A DNA stretch of 56,580 bases, from assembly GCA_017983515.1 (NCBI GenBank), contig JAGOBF010000019.1, forward strand, positions 1 through 56,580, in the 5' to 3' direction. The notes below the pieces were generated by a model that saw only the letters and a list, made by a program, of their open reading frames with translations, made no database searches and was not told where the DNA came from. A program made the translations under genes and the position numbers. The stretch is from Promineifilum sp. (GTDB taxonomy: Bacteria > Chloroflexota > Anaerolineae > Promineifilales > Promineifilaceae). Below are positions 7,280 to 16,053 of this stretch, piece by piece; the stretch's first letter is position 1; each line of letters starts with the position of its first letter.

Positions 7280-8986
7280 ATGGACGCTGCCACTCTGACC
7301 ATCTTCAACCATCTCTTCGCCTCCGTGGCCGAGGAGATGGGGGTGACGCTCGGCCGCACGTCTTACAGCCCCAACATCAAGGAGCGCCTCGACTATAGTT
7401 GCGCCGTCTTCCTGGCCGCCGAGCCGCCGCAACTGCTGGCCCAGGCGGCCCATATCCCCGTCCACCTGGGAGCCATGCCCGCCTCGGTGCGCGCCGCCGT
7501 TGCCCGCTGCGCCCCCTTCCGGCCCGGCGACGTCGTCATCCTGAATGATCCCTACCTCGGCGGCAACCATCTGCCGGACATTACGTTGGTGTCACCGGTA
7601 TTCAGTCAGCAGTATGCAGGCGATCAGTATTTCGTCGATCATTTCCCAACTGCCCCACGGAACAGTGACTCACTGAATTCTGGCCCACCGCCCACTCCCC
7701 ACTTCTTCGTCGCCAGCCGCGCCCACCACGCCGACGTCGGCGGCATGTCGCCTGGCTCCATGCCTTTATCCACGGAGATATATCAGGAAGGGATTATTAT
7801 CCCGCCCATTAAGCTGGTCGACGGCGGCGCGCGCAACGAGGCCGTGTGGCAGCTTATCCTGCGCAACGTCCGCACGCCGTGGGAGCGAGACGGCGACCTG
7901 GCCGCCCAGTTGGCGGCCCACGCCACCGGCGCGGCGCGGTTGGCGGAGATCGTCGCACGGTACGGTATGGACGAGACGCTGCGCCAGGCCACCAATCTGA
8001 TCGCCTATGCCGAATCGTTGACCCGCGCCGCCATTCGGCTTATTCCCCAGGGACAGTACGTCTTCACCGACTTCCTGGACGACGACGGGCAGAGCGACGC
8101 GCCCGTGCCCATCAGCGTCACCCTGGCGGTCGTTGACGACCGCCTCACAGCCGATTTCTCCGGCACCGCCCCGGCCGTGGCCGGCAACCTTAACGCCGTG
8201 CCGGCCATCGTCGATTCGGCCGTCGTCTACTGCCTGCGCAGCGTCGCCATGGCCCTTCTCGATGCCGACCTGCCGATGAACCAGGGTGTATTCGCACCGC
8301 TCACGATCTACATCCCGGCCGGTTCGCTGCTCGATCCCCACCCGCCCCATGCCGTGGCCGCGGGCAACGTGGAAACGTCGCAGCGCGTCGTCGATGTGGT
8401 CTTTGGCGCGCTGGCCCAGGCGCTCCCGGCCCTCATCCCGGCCGCAAGCCAGGGCACGATGAACAACATCACCTTCGGCGGCGCCTATCCTCCCGATTGG
8501 GTCGCGGCGTCAGATCACTACGCCTACTACGAGACCATCGGCGGCGGCGCGGGGGCCGGGCCGGCGGCCGAGGGCGCTTCCGGCGTTCACGTCCACATGA
8601 GCAACACACGCAATACGCCGGTGGAGGCGCTGGAATACACCTTTCCGATCCGGGTCGAGGTCTACGCCTTGCGCGAGGGATCCGGGGGGAGTGGTCTACA
8701 TCGGGGCGGCGAGGGGCTGATGCGGGCCATCCGGTTCCTCGGCTCGGCAGCCGTGACCATCACCGCCGAACGACGGCGGCGGGGGCCTTATGGGCTGGCG
8801 GGCGGCGCGCCGGGCGCGGCCGGGCGCAATGTCCTGCGGCGCGGCGAGGAATCGATGGAATTGCCCGGCAAAGTCAAGTTGGACGTGGAGCCGGGCGACA
8901 TCATCCACATCGAGACGCCCGGCGGCGGCGGCTGGGGAGCGAAGACCTCAGAAGGTGGCGAACAGGAGTTCACGCCAGACTTCTGA
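7280..8986 (+). CDS. hyuB: Hydantoinase B / 5-oxoprolinase subunit B family protein
   Basis: At 568 residues this is a HyuB-type subunit. In the known family it acts with HyuA in ATP-dependent opening of hydantoins or 5-oxoproline. Recognisable family segments are [30 protein letters not shown] near the start, [25 protein letters not shown] (82-106), [18 protein letters not shown] (145-162) and the Gly-rich C-terminal end ([10 protein letters not shown]). No hyuA gene is adjacent. Residues 109-141 form an extra low-complexity stretch between two conserved blocks. The ATG has no ribosome-binding site. Alternatives: a substrate other than hydantoin, such as acetone or acetophenone in related carboxylases. 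Confidence 0.85.
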   Translation: MDAATLTIFNHLFASVAEEMGVTLGRTSYSPNIKERLDYSCAVFLAAEPPQLLAQAAHIPVHLGAMPASVRAAVARCAPFRPGDVVILNDPYLGGNHLPDITLVSPVFSQQYAGDQYFVDHFPTAPRNSDSLNSGPPPTPHFFVASRAHHADVGGMSPGSMPLSTEIYQEGIIIPPIKLVDGGARNEAVWQLILRNVRTPWERDGDLAAQLAAHATGAARLAEIVARYGMDETLRQATNLIAYAESLTRAAIRLIPQGQYVFTDFLDDDGQSDAPVPISVTLAVVDDRLTADFSGTAPAVAGNLNAVPAIVDSAVVYCLRSVAMALLDADLPMNQGVFAPLTIYIPAGSLLDPHPPHAVAAGNVETSQRVVDVVFGALAQALPALIPAASQGTMNNITFGGAYPPDWVAASDHYAYYETIGGGAGAGPAAEGASGVHVHMSNTRNTPVEALEYTFPIRVEVYALREGSGGSGLHRGGEGLMRAIRFLGSAAVTITAERRRRGPYGLAGGAPGAAGRNVLRRGEESMELPGKVKLDVEPGDIIHIETPGGGGWGAKTSEGGEQEFTPDF

Positions 8987-8989
8987 GGT

Positions 8990-9898
8990 CTAGGACGAGC
9001 GGCGGGGCAACATCGGCAAGTGATTGGCGAACAGCCCGTTGACCACCATCACGCCTAACAGGATGAGAATAAAACCGCCCAGCGCGTACCAGGTCAATTG
9101 CTCATTCAGAATCAGCACGCCCAGTACGACGCCGAAGATAGGGATCACGTAGGTGACCATCGAGATATAAGTCGGGCCGGCCGTCTCCAGCAACCGATAA
9201 TAGACGATAAACGCCAGGCCGGTTCCCATGACGCCCAATAAGAAGAGAGAGCCGAGGGCAACAGGCGACGGCCGATGCAGGGCCCACGGTTTGTCGATCA
9301 GCACGGCGATTGGAGCCATATAGAGCGTTGCCAGCAATAGTTGGGAAGCCGGGGCCGTCAACGGCGGCAGTCCGCGCAAGTGATTGCGGCTATAGATGAT
9401 GGCGACGCCGTAGAGAGCCGCCGCGACGGTGACAGCTATCAGTCCCCACGTCGTGGCTTGCAAGCCTCCCTTCAAAGACGGCAAAACCAACAGGAGCAGA
9501 CCCGCAAAACCGATGAGCACGCCGGTCAATTTCGAGGCGGTCATTCGGTCGCCGGCCACCAGAAAATGAGCCAGGATAATGGTAAACAGAGGCGTCGTGC
9601 CGTTCAGAATGGAGGCCAGGGCGCTGTCGATGTACTGCTCGCCCCAGCTCAACAACACCCAGGGCAGCGCGTTGTGCAACAGGGCCACGACGGCGAGATG
9701 CCCCCAGATGCGACGGTCATGGGGCAGGCGACCGCGCTGCGCCCGAAGGACGATCAGCAGAAAAGTCGCACCGATAGCGACGCGGCCGAGCACCAGAGTC
9801 AACGGCGGAATGTCCTCGACGGCGACTTTGATGAACAAAAAAGACGGCCCCCACAGGGCCGCCAGGGTAATCAGCAACAGCAGGTTCTTTCCATTCAT
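8990..9898 (-). CDS. EamA/DMT-family transporter
   Basis: This 302-residue membrane protein has ten hydrophobic segments in two homologous halves, the EamA pattern. It shows LWGPSFLFIKVAVEDIPPLTLVLGRV at the start of the first half and the GLAFIVYYRLLETAGPTYIS signature in the second. Family members export amino acids, nucleotides or other metabolites. The substrate cannot be read from the sequence. The gene converges on hyuB with only three bases between stop codons, so no terminator fits in the gap. The short polar tail after residue 290 is ordinary. Confidence 0.88.
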   Translation of the reverse strand: MNGKNLLLLITLAALWGPSFLFIKVAVEDIPPLTLVLGRVAIGATFLLIVLRAQRGRLPHDRRIWGHLAVVALLHNALPWVLLSWGEQYIDSALASILNGTTPLFTIILAHFLVAGDRMTASKLTGVLIGFAGLLLLVLPSLKGGLQATTWGLIAVTVAAALYGVAIIYSRNHLRGLPPLTAPASQLLLATLYMAPIAVLIDKPWALHRPSPVALGSLFLLGVMGTGLAFIVYYRLLETAGPTYISMVTYVIPIFGVVLGVLILNEQLTWYALGGFILILLGVMVVNGLFANHLPMLPRRSS

Positions 9899-10031
9899 AT
9901 GTGTGTTCCCGCCTGAATTATTGCATCATGTCGTCCGGTCTGTAAAATCCAATTCTGGCAGCGCGCCGAATTCTCATATGCTCCAGGCGCGAATTTGTTC
10001 GGAGCCAAGTATAGATGTTAGGAGAATCGAC

Positions 10032-11114
10032 ATGGCGAAAGAATCCCTGGGCTATGTAGAACTCGAGTGGACGTGTCCCTTTTGTAACACGCGCAACCCG
10101 GGCCGGGCCAAGGTTTGCGGCAATTGCGGCGCGCCTCAACCCAAAGACGTGGAATTCCATCAGGCGGCCGAAGACAAGATCGTCACCGACAACGAAGGGC
10201 TGGAAATGGCCGCGGCCGGCGCGGACATCCATTGCCCCTTTTGCGGCACACGCAACCCCGGTAACGCCGTCAAGTGCTCGCGCTGTGGCGGCGATTTGAC
10301 CGGCGGCGAGCAGCGCGAAAGCGGTCAGATCATTGGCTCTCATCAGACCAAGCCCGCGCCGGACATCATCTGTCAATATTGCGGCACGGCTAACCCGGCC
10401 AGCAACACCAAATGCAAGAATTGCGGCGCAGCGCTGGGGCTGGCAGCCAAACCGCAACCGGTCGCCGCAACCGCCGTCTCGGCCAAACCGAGTCCAACCT
10501 TGCTGATTATCGGTGGCATTGTCCTGCTTTTCATCTGCGGCGCGATCGCCTTTTTTATCATGCGCGGCACGCAAACGGAGAGCAATCTCGCCCGGGTCAG
10601 CGGCGTAGATTGGAAGCGCAGTATCGTCGTCCTCGGCTACGCGCCCGTGACTCATAGCACCTGGGCCGACCAGGTACCCGATGAAGCGGAAGTAAACCAG
10701 TGCCGCGAGCGGGAGCGCGGCCGCTCTGACTTCCCCACCGACAATTCCCAGCAAGTCTGCGGCACGCCTTACCTGGTCGATCAGGGGTCGGGTTTCGGCG
10801 AGATGGTTCAGGATTGCGAGTACATCGTCTATGACGACTACTGCGATTACACAGTCACCGAACTGCGGCCGGTGGGCGTGCTTGACCAGACCGGCTCAGA
10901 TCTCAATCCCCTCTGGCCCGAGTCCCGCCTGCAACAGGATCAGCAATTGGGCGAGCGCAACGAAGTCTACCAGATCACCTTTGACGTCGATGGCGAATCA
11001 AAGGTCTACGAGACGACCGATCTGAATGATTTCCTTCAGTTTCAACCGGGCAGCGAGTGGGAACTGGAAATAAACGGCTTCGGGAATATCGTCGATATCC
11101 AGCCCGCGCCCTAG
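10032..11114 (+). CDS. Triple zinc-ribbon, single-pass membrane protein
   Basis: I start this 360-residue protein at 10032 because GGAG lies seven bases upstream. Three zinc ribbons share the spacing CX2CX10CX2C: C15/C18/C29/C32, C68/C71/C82/C85 and C114/C117/C128/C131. Each has the core CPFCGTRNPG...KCSRCG. A Pro/Ala linker leads to one membrane span at about 157-177. The remaining ~180 residues should lie outside the cell. They contain a Cys-bearing region (C-R-E-R, QQVCGTPYLV, VQDCEYIVYDDYCDYTV) that I do not recognise. The ribbons face the cytoplasm if the topology is N-in. It begins a tightly spaced four-gene set with the membrane protein, VanY and CapA. A sensor or scaffold role is inference only. 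Confidence 0.75.
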   Translation: MAKESLGYVELEWTCPFCNTRNPGRAKVCGNCGAPQPKDVEFHQAAEDKIVTDNEGLEMAAAGADIHCPFCGTRNPGNAVKCSRCGGDLTGGEQRESGQIIGSHQTKPAPDIICQYCGTANPASNTKCKNCGAALGLAAKPQPVAATAVSAKPSPTLLIIGGIVLLFICGAIAFFIMRGTQTESNLARVSGVDWKRSIVVLGYAPVTHSTWADQVPDEAEVNQCRERERGRSDFPTDNSQQVCGTPYLVDQGSGFGEMVQDCEYIVYDDYCDYTVTELRPVGVLDQTGSDLNPLWPESRLQQDQQLGERNEVYQITFDVDGESKVYETTDLNDFLQFQPGSEWELEINGFGNIVDIQPAP

Positions 11115-11122
11115 TCCACCTG

Positions 11123-11968
11123 ATGAACGCGCCGCATCGTTGGTCGTCCCTATACCGCGGGTATGATGTCACCCTGCGGCACAATCAGTTGATTCTGGTC
11201 GCCACGGCCGTGGGGATGGGAACGGGCTTTCTCGCGGCCGAGCCGGGTCTGACGACGCGCCTCGTAGCCGCGGCCGTGACCGGTGCGGTCGCCTTCATGG
11301 CCGGGGCACTGGCGAAGGAGTTGAATCCCGACGGAGCCTGGGGCGCGCTTGGGGCCACCGTCCTCGCTGTGCTGGCCGTTCCCATCGCCGGCCTGCCCAC
11401 CCTTCCCAGCGCGGTCGCACTTTTCTGGCTGCTGGGTAACGTGCGCTTCCTGAATCGCACCTCCGGCTTGCCACCCAAATTGACCGACGCGTTTGCCCTT
11501 CTCGCGCTAAGCGCCTGGCTGGGTTGGCAAGTGACCCCATTCTTCGGTATATTGATGGGCATCACGCTGTTGTTGGATAATTGGTTACCCGATGGACGGC
11601 GAATCTACGCGATGATAGGAATGATGGGTTTTCTTGTTTCTGCCGTCTGGTTAGCATTTGCCGCTCACGTCGCCGGGCCGTTATCCTTTTGGATGGTAGC
11701 GGTCTTGTTGACGATCGCTGCCGGTTCCATTCCGATGATCCTGAGCACCTATCGCGTACAAGCCGTGGGGGATGTCACTAGCCTGCGCTTGAGCCCCGCG
11801 CGCGTTCAGGCCGGTCAGGTGTTGGCGCTTGGTAGTGGTCTCTTTCTGGCTACCTGGTTGGGCGAGCCGGGCATTGTCCTGCTACTTGGCCTGTGGGCCG
11901 CCCTTCTGGCCACCCTTGCTAGCTACCTCTTTGCCGGGCGTTGGCGGCCATCCGCTGGCCCCCGCTGA
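11123..11968 (+). CDS. Hypothetical polytopic membrane protein
   Basis: I start this 281-residue protein at the ATG eight bases after the zinc-ribbon stop codon. It has about nine hydrophobic segments (for example LILVATAVGMGTGFLA, VTGAVAFMAGALA, LSAWLGWQVTPFFGILMGITLLL, ILMGIT and the C-terminal LVLLLGLWAALLATLASYLFAG type). The soluble loops are short. I do not recognise the family. A cytosolic N-terminus with basic residues (HRWSSLYRGYDVTLRHN) precedes the first span. The gene is probably translated with its neighbours, since gaps of eight and three bases separate it from them. Confidence 0.6.
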   Translation: MNAPHRWSSLYRGYDVTLRHNQLILVATAVGMGTGFLAAEPGLTTRLVAAAVTGAVAFMAGALAKELNPDGAWGALGATVLAVLAVPIAGLPTLPSAVALFWLLGNVRFLNRTSGLPPKLTDAFALLALSAWLGWQVTPFFGILMGITLLLDNWLPDGRRIYAMIGMMGFLVSAVWLAFAAHVAGPLSFWMVAVLLTIAAGSIPMILSTYRVQAVGDVTSLRLSPARVQAGQVLALGSGLFLATWLGEPGIVLLLGLWAALLATLASYLFAGRWRPSAGPR

Positions 11969-11971
11969 TCC

Positions 11972-12907
11972 ATGACGACGCTCATCGACTCCCACCGGTG
12001 GCTCGGGCTGTTCGTACTGCTTATTGTGGCCTTTCTCGTGGCGGGCTGCGGCGGAGCGGCCACGACGGGGACGGCCGTCATCATCGCCGAAGGGGCAATG
12101 ACCGCCACGCCAACCGCTCGGCCGCCGGTCGTCGCCACCGGTTTGCCGCCCACTGAACTTCCCACCGAACCCCCGGCATTAGCAACGGCCACAGATATGC
12201 CGGCCGTCACGCCGCCCCCATCGCCGACGACAACTATTACCCCGTCGCCCACACCCGATCGCAACATCTTATGCAGTAGTCGAATCCCGGACAACGGCCT
12301 TCTGACCGTTGTAACGCTGACCTACGGCCTGAGCCGCGACTACGAACCCGCGGGTTTAGTCGGTTTGTCCGGCTATCTGCCCAATGTGGTAACACTGGGC
12401 TACCCGACCGAACTACGGCGCGTGGTGATCAATCCGCTGGTGGATATGATCAACGACATGCAGGCTGCCGGTCTGCAACCGATGATCATTTCCGGCTACC
12501 GCAGTTTCTCGGCCCAGGCCATTGCCCGTCAGAAATGGCTGGAAAAAGAGCCGGACCGCGCCAATATCCTGAGCGCCCCGCCCGGTTTCAGCGAACACCA
12601 GCTAGGCACGGTCATCGACTTCGGCTCGCCGGAACTGGCGGACATCGTTGGTCAAGAAGATATCGAGTTCCACACCTGGTTCTACAAAACCAGCGAGGGA
12701 ATATGGCTATTGGACAACGCCTACAAGTACGGCTTCACGCTCAGCTACCCTTTTGAGGCGTTCGAGATCACCGGTTTTTTCTATGAGCCGTGGCATTATC
12801 GCTACGTCGGGGTCGAGATGGCGACCCAACTCCACGAAGAGGGCATTTCGCTGACCGAGCATCAATTGGCGACCGAACCCCCGCCCTGCCTACCGGACTC
12901 CCCATGA
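11972..12907 (+). CDS. VanY-like D-alanyl-D-alanine carboxypeptidase lipoprotein (M15)
   Basis: The protein should trim the terminal D-Ala from peptidoglycan stem peptides outside the membrane. A signal peptide ends in a lipobox with C26 (FLVAGC), followed by a Thr/Pro-rich linker to about residue 96. The M15B catalytic domain is complete: SGYRSFSAQ (174-182), the zinc motif S207-x-H209-x2-G212-x3-D216, and EPWHYRY (272-278) with the catalytic Glu and the third zinc ligand His275. Length is 311 residues. The stop codon overlaps the start of the CapA-like gene (ATGA), so the two are translationally coupled. Confidence 0.9.
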   Translation: MTTLIDSHRWLGLFVLLIVAFLVAGCGGAATTGTAVIIAEGAMTATPTARPPVVATGLPPTELPTEPPALATATDMPAVTPPPSPTTTITPSPTPDRNILCSSRIPDNGLLTVVTLTYGLSRDYEPAGLVGLSGYLPNVVTLGYPTELRRVVINPLVDMINDMQAAGLQPMIISGYRSFSAQAIARQKWLEKEPDRANILSAPPGFSEHQLGTVIDFGSPELADIVGQEDIEFHTWFYKTSEGIWLLDNAYKYGFTLSYPFEAFEITGFFYEPWHYRYVGVEMATQLHEEGISLTEHQLATEPPPCLPDSP

Positions 12908-14526
12908 AATACCGAATCCTGCCCACGATCGCGCTCGCCGCGATCGCCCTCATCATCGTACTCACTTTGGCCGCCTGCGGCGCCTCCCCGGCGGCCGGCC
13001 TTCCGACCCCGGAGATTGTCGACGCGACGACGGCCACCAGCGTGCCGACCGCGGAAACCCAACCGACTGAGACGGCCCAACCGACGGCCACTGCCCTGCC
13101 AAGCGCCACGCCCACCGAAACTCCCAAGCCCACGCCCCAGCCGGTGACACTGGCCGTGATGGCGGAGTTTGCCGAGCCATTGAGCGCCGCGCCGGCAGAC
13201 TCCGCGGCCGCCTATCGTTGGGCAGTGAGTGTGGAAGAAGACCCGGCGGCGGCGCTGGCCGACGGCCGGGCCCAGTTAGCCGTAGTTCCAGGCGACGCCG
13301 GAACGGTCGTGCGCCAGGAGCCGCTGGCCTTCGCCGTCCCCTTCACCACCAACTGGGAGTTGATCGGCGCGGCCGATGCCGCAGCCATCCTCGCCAATGG
13401 GCATAGCCTCGTACGGGTCATTCCCTGGAGCGCAATGAAGCCCGATATCAAGGCCTTGCGGGTGGACGGGCAGCACCCAACTGACCCCGATTACCCCTAT
13501 CGCCAGACGTGGTCGCTGTCGGCTGCGCCGGGATATGAGGACGCCGCGGCCGAATTGGCTCCGGCTCTGACGGAAGCATTGGCTCCCTTGCCCACCATTC
13601 GGCTGGCGGCCGTGGGCGACATCAACTTCGACCGTTCCCCGGCCTATATCATGCAAACGACGGGCGACCTGTCCTATCCGTTGTCCTTGGTCAAGCCGAT
13701 TTTCGATCAGGCTGATTACACCATCGCCAATCTGGAAACGGCGTTGGGCGACGTGGGCGAGCCGGCGGCCAAGCGCTACCCGTTCCGCTCACCGCCCGAA
13801 TCGGCCGAGGCGCTGGCGCTGGGCAGCGTCGATCTGGTGTCGTTGGCCAACAACCACGCGCAGGATTACGGCCCAGAAGCGCTGCTGCAGGGCATCGACT
13901 TACTCCACGCCGCCGGGGTCGCCACGGTGGGCGGCGGGGCGAACGAATCGGCCGCCTATGCCCCGCACGTGGCCGACATCAACGGCTTGCGCGTAGCGTT
14001 CCTTGGCTACGTCCACGTGCCCATCGAGGCCAGCACGAACTTCGATACGCAAAGCTGGACGGCCACGGCCGATGCGCCGGGCCTGGCCTGGGCCGATCCG
14101 GCCCGCGTGAGCGCCGATGTGGCCGCCATTCGCTCCGAGGTCGACCTGGTCGTCGTCATTCTGCACAGTGGCTACGAATACATCGAGGAGCCGAGCGAGG
14201 AGCAGGTGGCCGCGGCCCATGCCGCCATTGACGCCGGGGCCGATCTGGTCGTGGGCCACCACGCCCATATCCTGCAGGGCATCCACCGCTATAACGGCGG
14301 CGTGATCGTTTACGGGCTGGGGAATTTCCTGTTCAACATCGATGGGCCGCCGGAAACGACAATTGTCAACATCTGGCTCGACCGCGACGGGGTGCGGCAA
14401 GTGGAACTGCTGCCGGCCATCATCCAGGAGCACGGGCAACCGCGCCTGGCCGAATTCGCGGAAGCCGGGCCCATCCTGGCGCGCGTCTACTATCTGACCA
14501 CGATCCTGAACGCGGCCAATCCGTAA
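12904..14526 (+). CDS. CapA-family metallophosphatase-like lipoprotein
   Basis: I start at the ATG that overlaps the vanY stop (ATGA). The 540-residue product has a lipobox with C25 (LTLAAC) and a Thr/Pro/Ala linker, then a ~170-residue N-terminal domain. The C-terminal CapA (PGA_cap) domain runs from about residue 234: AVGDINFDRS, NLETALGD, SLANNHAQDYG, VVVILHSGYEY, and VVGHHAHILQGIHRYNG...GLGNFLFN. CapA proteins are linked to poly-gamma-glutamate or other capsule synthesis, but many members have no proven role. The N-terminal part may be a remnant of a periplasmic binding fold. Its pairing with VanY points to envelope polymer work. Confidence 0.85.
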   Translation: MKYRILPTIALAAIALIIVLTLAACGASPAAGLPTPEIVDATTATSVPTAETQPTETAQPTATALPSATPTETPKPTPQPVTLAVMAEFAEPLSAAPADSAAAYRWAVSVEEDPAAALADGRAQLAVVPGDAGTVVRQEPLAFAVPFTTNWELIGAADAAAILANGHSLVRVIPWSAMKPDIKALRVDGQHPTDPDYPYRQTWSLSAAPGYEDAAAELAPALTEALAPLPTIRLAAVGDINFDRSPAYIMQTTGDLSYPLSLVKPIFDQADYTIANLETALGDVGEPAAKRYPFRSPPESAEALALGSVDLVSLANNHAQDYGPEALLQGIDLLHAAGVATVGGGANESAAYAPHVADINGLRVAFLGYVHVPIEASTNFDTQSWTATADAPGLAWADPARVSADVAAIRSEVDLVVVILHSGYEYIEEPSEEQVAAAHAAIDAGADLVVGHHAHILQGIHRYNGGVIVYGLGNFLFNIDGPPETTIVNIWLDRDGVRQVELLPAIIQEHGQPRLAEFAEAGPILARVYYLTTILNAANP

Positions 14527-14528
14527 AT

Positions 14529-15965
14529 CTAGGGCTGCCCGGCCGTGCCGGCCACCGGCCCCACGGCCGCGGCCCCTGGCCCAATGAACTGCTCAATAGA
14601 GAAGCCACTGACCAGCCCGCGCTCGTTGAGCGCGGCGATACTGACGGCGTAAGTGACGGTGGGATCGAGGCCGGTGAGGGCCACATTGCCGGCGTTCGCG
14701 GCCTTGACGAAGCGAAACGTAGGATAATAGAGCGAATCGACGGGGCGGAACGAGATCGCATAGCCCGACGCGTCGGGCGACACAGGCCAGGTGAGCAAGT
14801 AGGCTCCTGGCTCGGCCATCGAAGCGATGATCGGCGGCGTGGGCTGCGATGGGCCGCCGGCCAGATTGGCGGCGACGGCCACATTAAGCTGCACGACGCG
14901 TTGCAGGTAGTTATAGTCGATCAGATCCCACGTGTCGCGATTGGAATTGAGGAGATCGGGGTCTTCGAGGGACTCAATGATGCGCACCGCCGGAAACCCG
15001 ACGCGCACGAATTCACGATGATCGCCCCAGCGCCCCTCGCGGTCGAGGGCGTCGTAGATGACCACCGGAAATGTGGGCAAGTAGAGCCCGCCGACGTATT
15101 CGTAGTAGCGGCCCAGCGAGCCGTGGATCGAGGTCAGGAATTCGACGGCGAACAGACGCACGTGTTGGGGGATGCCAACCCGGCCACCGACCGCGTCATA
15201 GTTGAGAACGGAAATGATATCCCGGCCGTCCAGAAAGGCGTTCTCAGCGAAGTAGCGCGCGCCAAATGAACCCTGCTCTTCGGCCGACGTCGCCAGGAAG
15301 ACGATGGTCTGGTTCCAGTCGCGGGAACTCATGATGCGCGCCGTCTCCAGCAACAGGGCAATGCCCGACGCGTTGTCATTGGCGCCTGTAGCTCGGCTGA
15401 AGCCGTCGGTCACGTCGGGCGGCCGATTATCGTAGTGGGCCATGAGCACCAGGACGCCGTCGCCGCCGCTCGCGCCCGGCAAGGTGGCGACGACGTTACT
15501 CTGTTCGGCCTCATAGCCATTGTAGTTCATGGGGAAATCCTGGAACTCAACGGTTAGGCGGCCGTTACCGACGCGCACGAACTCGTTGAATATCCAGCGC
15601 CGGGCCGCACCGATGCCAAAGGTCTCTGACTGCGTATCGCTAAAGGCGTTGCGCGTGCCGAAGCTTTCCAGCTGGCGAATGTAAGCCGTCAGCTGCTGTT
15701 GCGATACTTCGGTGATGAGCGATTCGACGGCCGGATCGACGGTGGGCACCACGTCGCTGACCGGATCGGTAACTAACGCTCCGGCACTATTGGCGATCAG
15801 GAGCGCGGGCGTCGCCTCCAGCGCCGGCGACGGCGGCGTAGGAATGATCAACTGCGGCTGAGGCTCCATGAGGCTGCAACCCGCCGCAGACAGCAATATG
15901 ATGAGGAAAAACAAGCGAATGATAGGTCTAGACACCGACAACCCCAGATAAACTGCTCCAGTCAC
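14529..15965 (-). CDS. M28-family zinc aminopeptidase lipoprotein
   Basis: This exported metallopeptidase has a lipobox (LSAAGC) near residue 30. Its M28 core has all metal-ligand motifs: VLMAHYDNRP (about 170-180), GANDNASGIALLLE, ATSAEEQGSFGARYF (with the Glu pair), NYDAVGG and GDHREFV. After the peptidase domain a C-terminal ~90-residue fibronectin III-like segment (AYLLTWPVSPDASGYAISFR) ends the 478-residue protein. The start is uncertain: GTG at 15963-15965, or a second GTG at 15933-15935 that would give a shorter signal peptide. Neither has a clear ribosome-binding site. It converges on the CapA-like gene with two bases between them. Confidence 0.88.
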   Translation of the reverse strand: MTGAVYLGLSVSRPIIRLFFLIILLSAAGCSLMEPQPQLIIPTPPSPALEATPALLIANSAGALVTDPVSDVVPTVDPAVESLITEVSQQQLTAYIRQLESFGTRNAFSDTQSETFGIGAARRWIFNEFVRVGNGRLTVEFQDFPMNYNGYEAEQSNVVATLPGASGGDGVLVLMAHYDNRPPDVTDGFSRATGANDNASGIALLLETARIMSSRDWNQTIVFLATSAEEQGSFGARYFAENAFLDGRDIISVLNYDAVGGRVGIPQHVRLFAVEFLTSIHGSLGRYYEYVGGLYLPTFPVVIYDALDREGRWGDHREFVRVGFPAVRIIESLEDPDLLNSNRDTWDLIDYNYLQRVVQLNVAVAANLAGGPSQPTPPIIASMAEPGAYLLTWPVSPDASGYAISFRPVDSLYYPTFRFVKAANAGNVALTGLDPTVTYAVSIAALNERGLVSGFSIEQFIGPGAAAVGPVAGTAGQP

Positions 15966-16034
15966 TCAACAAATGCTAGATTAACCGATAGGCGGCGTAG
16001 ATGCACGTCCCCTTGATCAACGTCTAACCTACGC

Positions 16035-16053
16035 GCCGGCCGCTTTGGCCGGC
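16035..16053 (-). terminator. Stem-loop directly after the YfhO-like gene
   Basis: GCCGGCC and GGCCGGC pair perfectly around a five-base loop immediately after the stop codon at 16054. There is no T-run on the minus strand, so this may only stabilise the 3' end or act with Rho. Confidence 0.3.
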
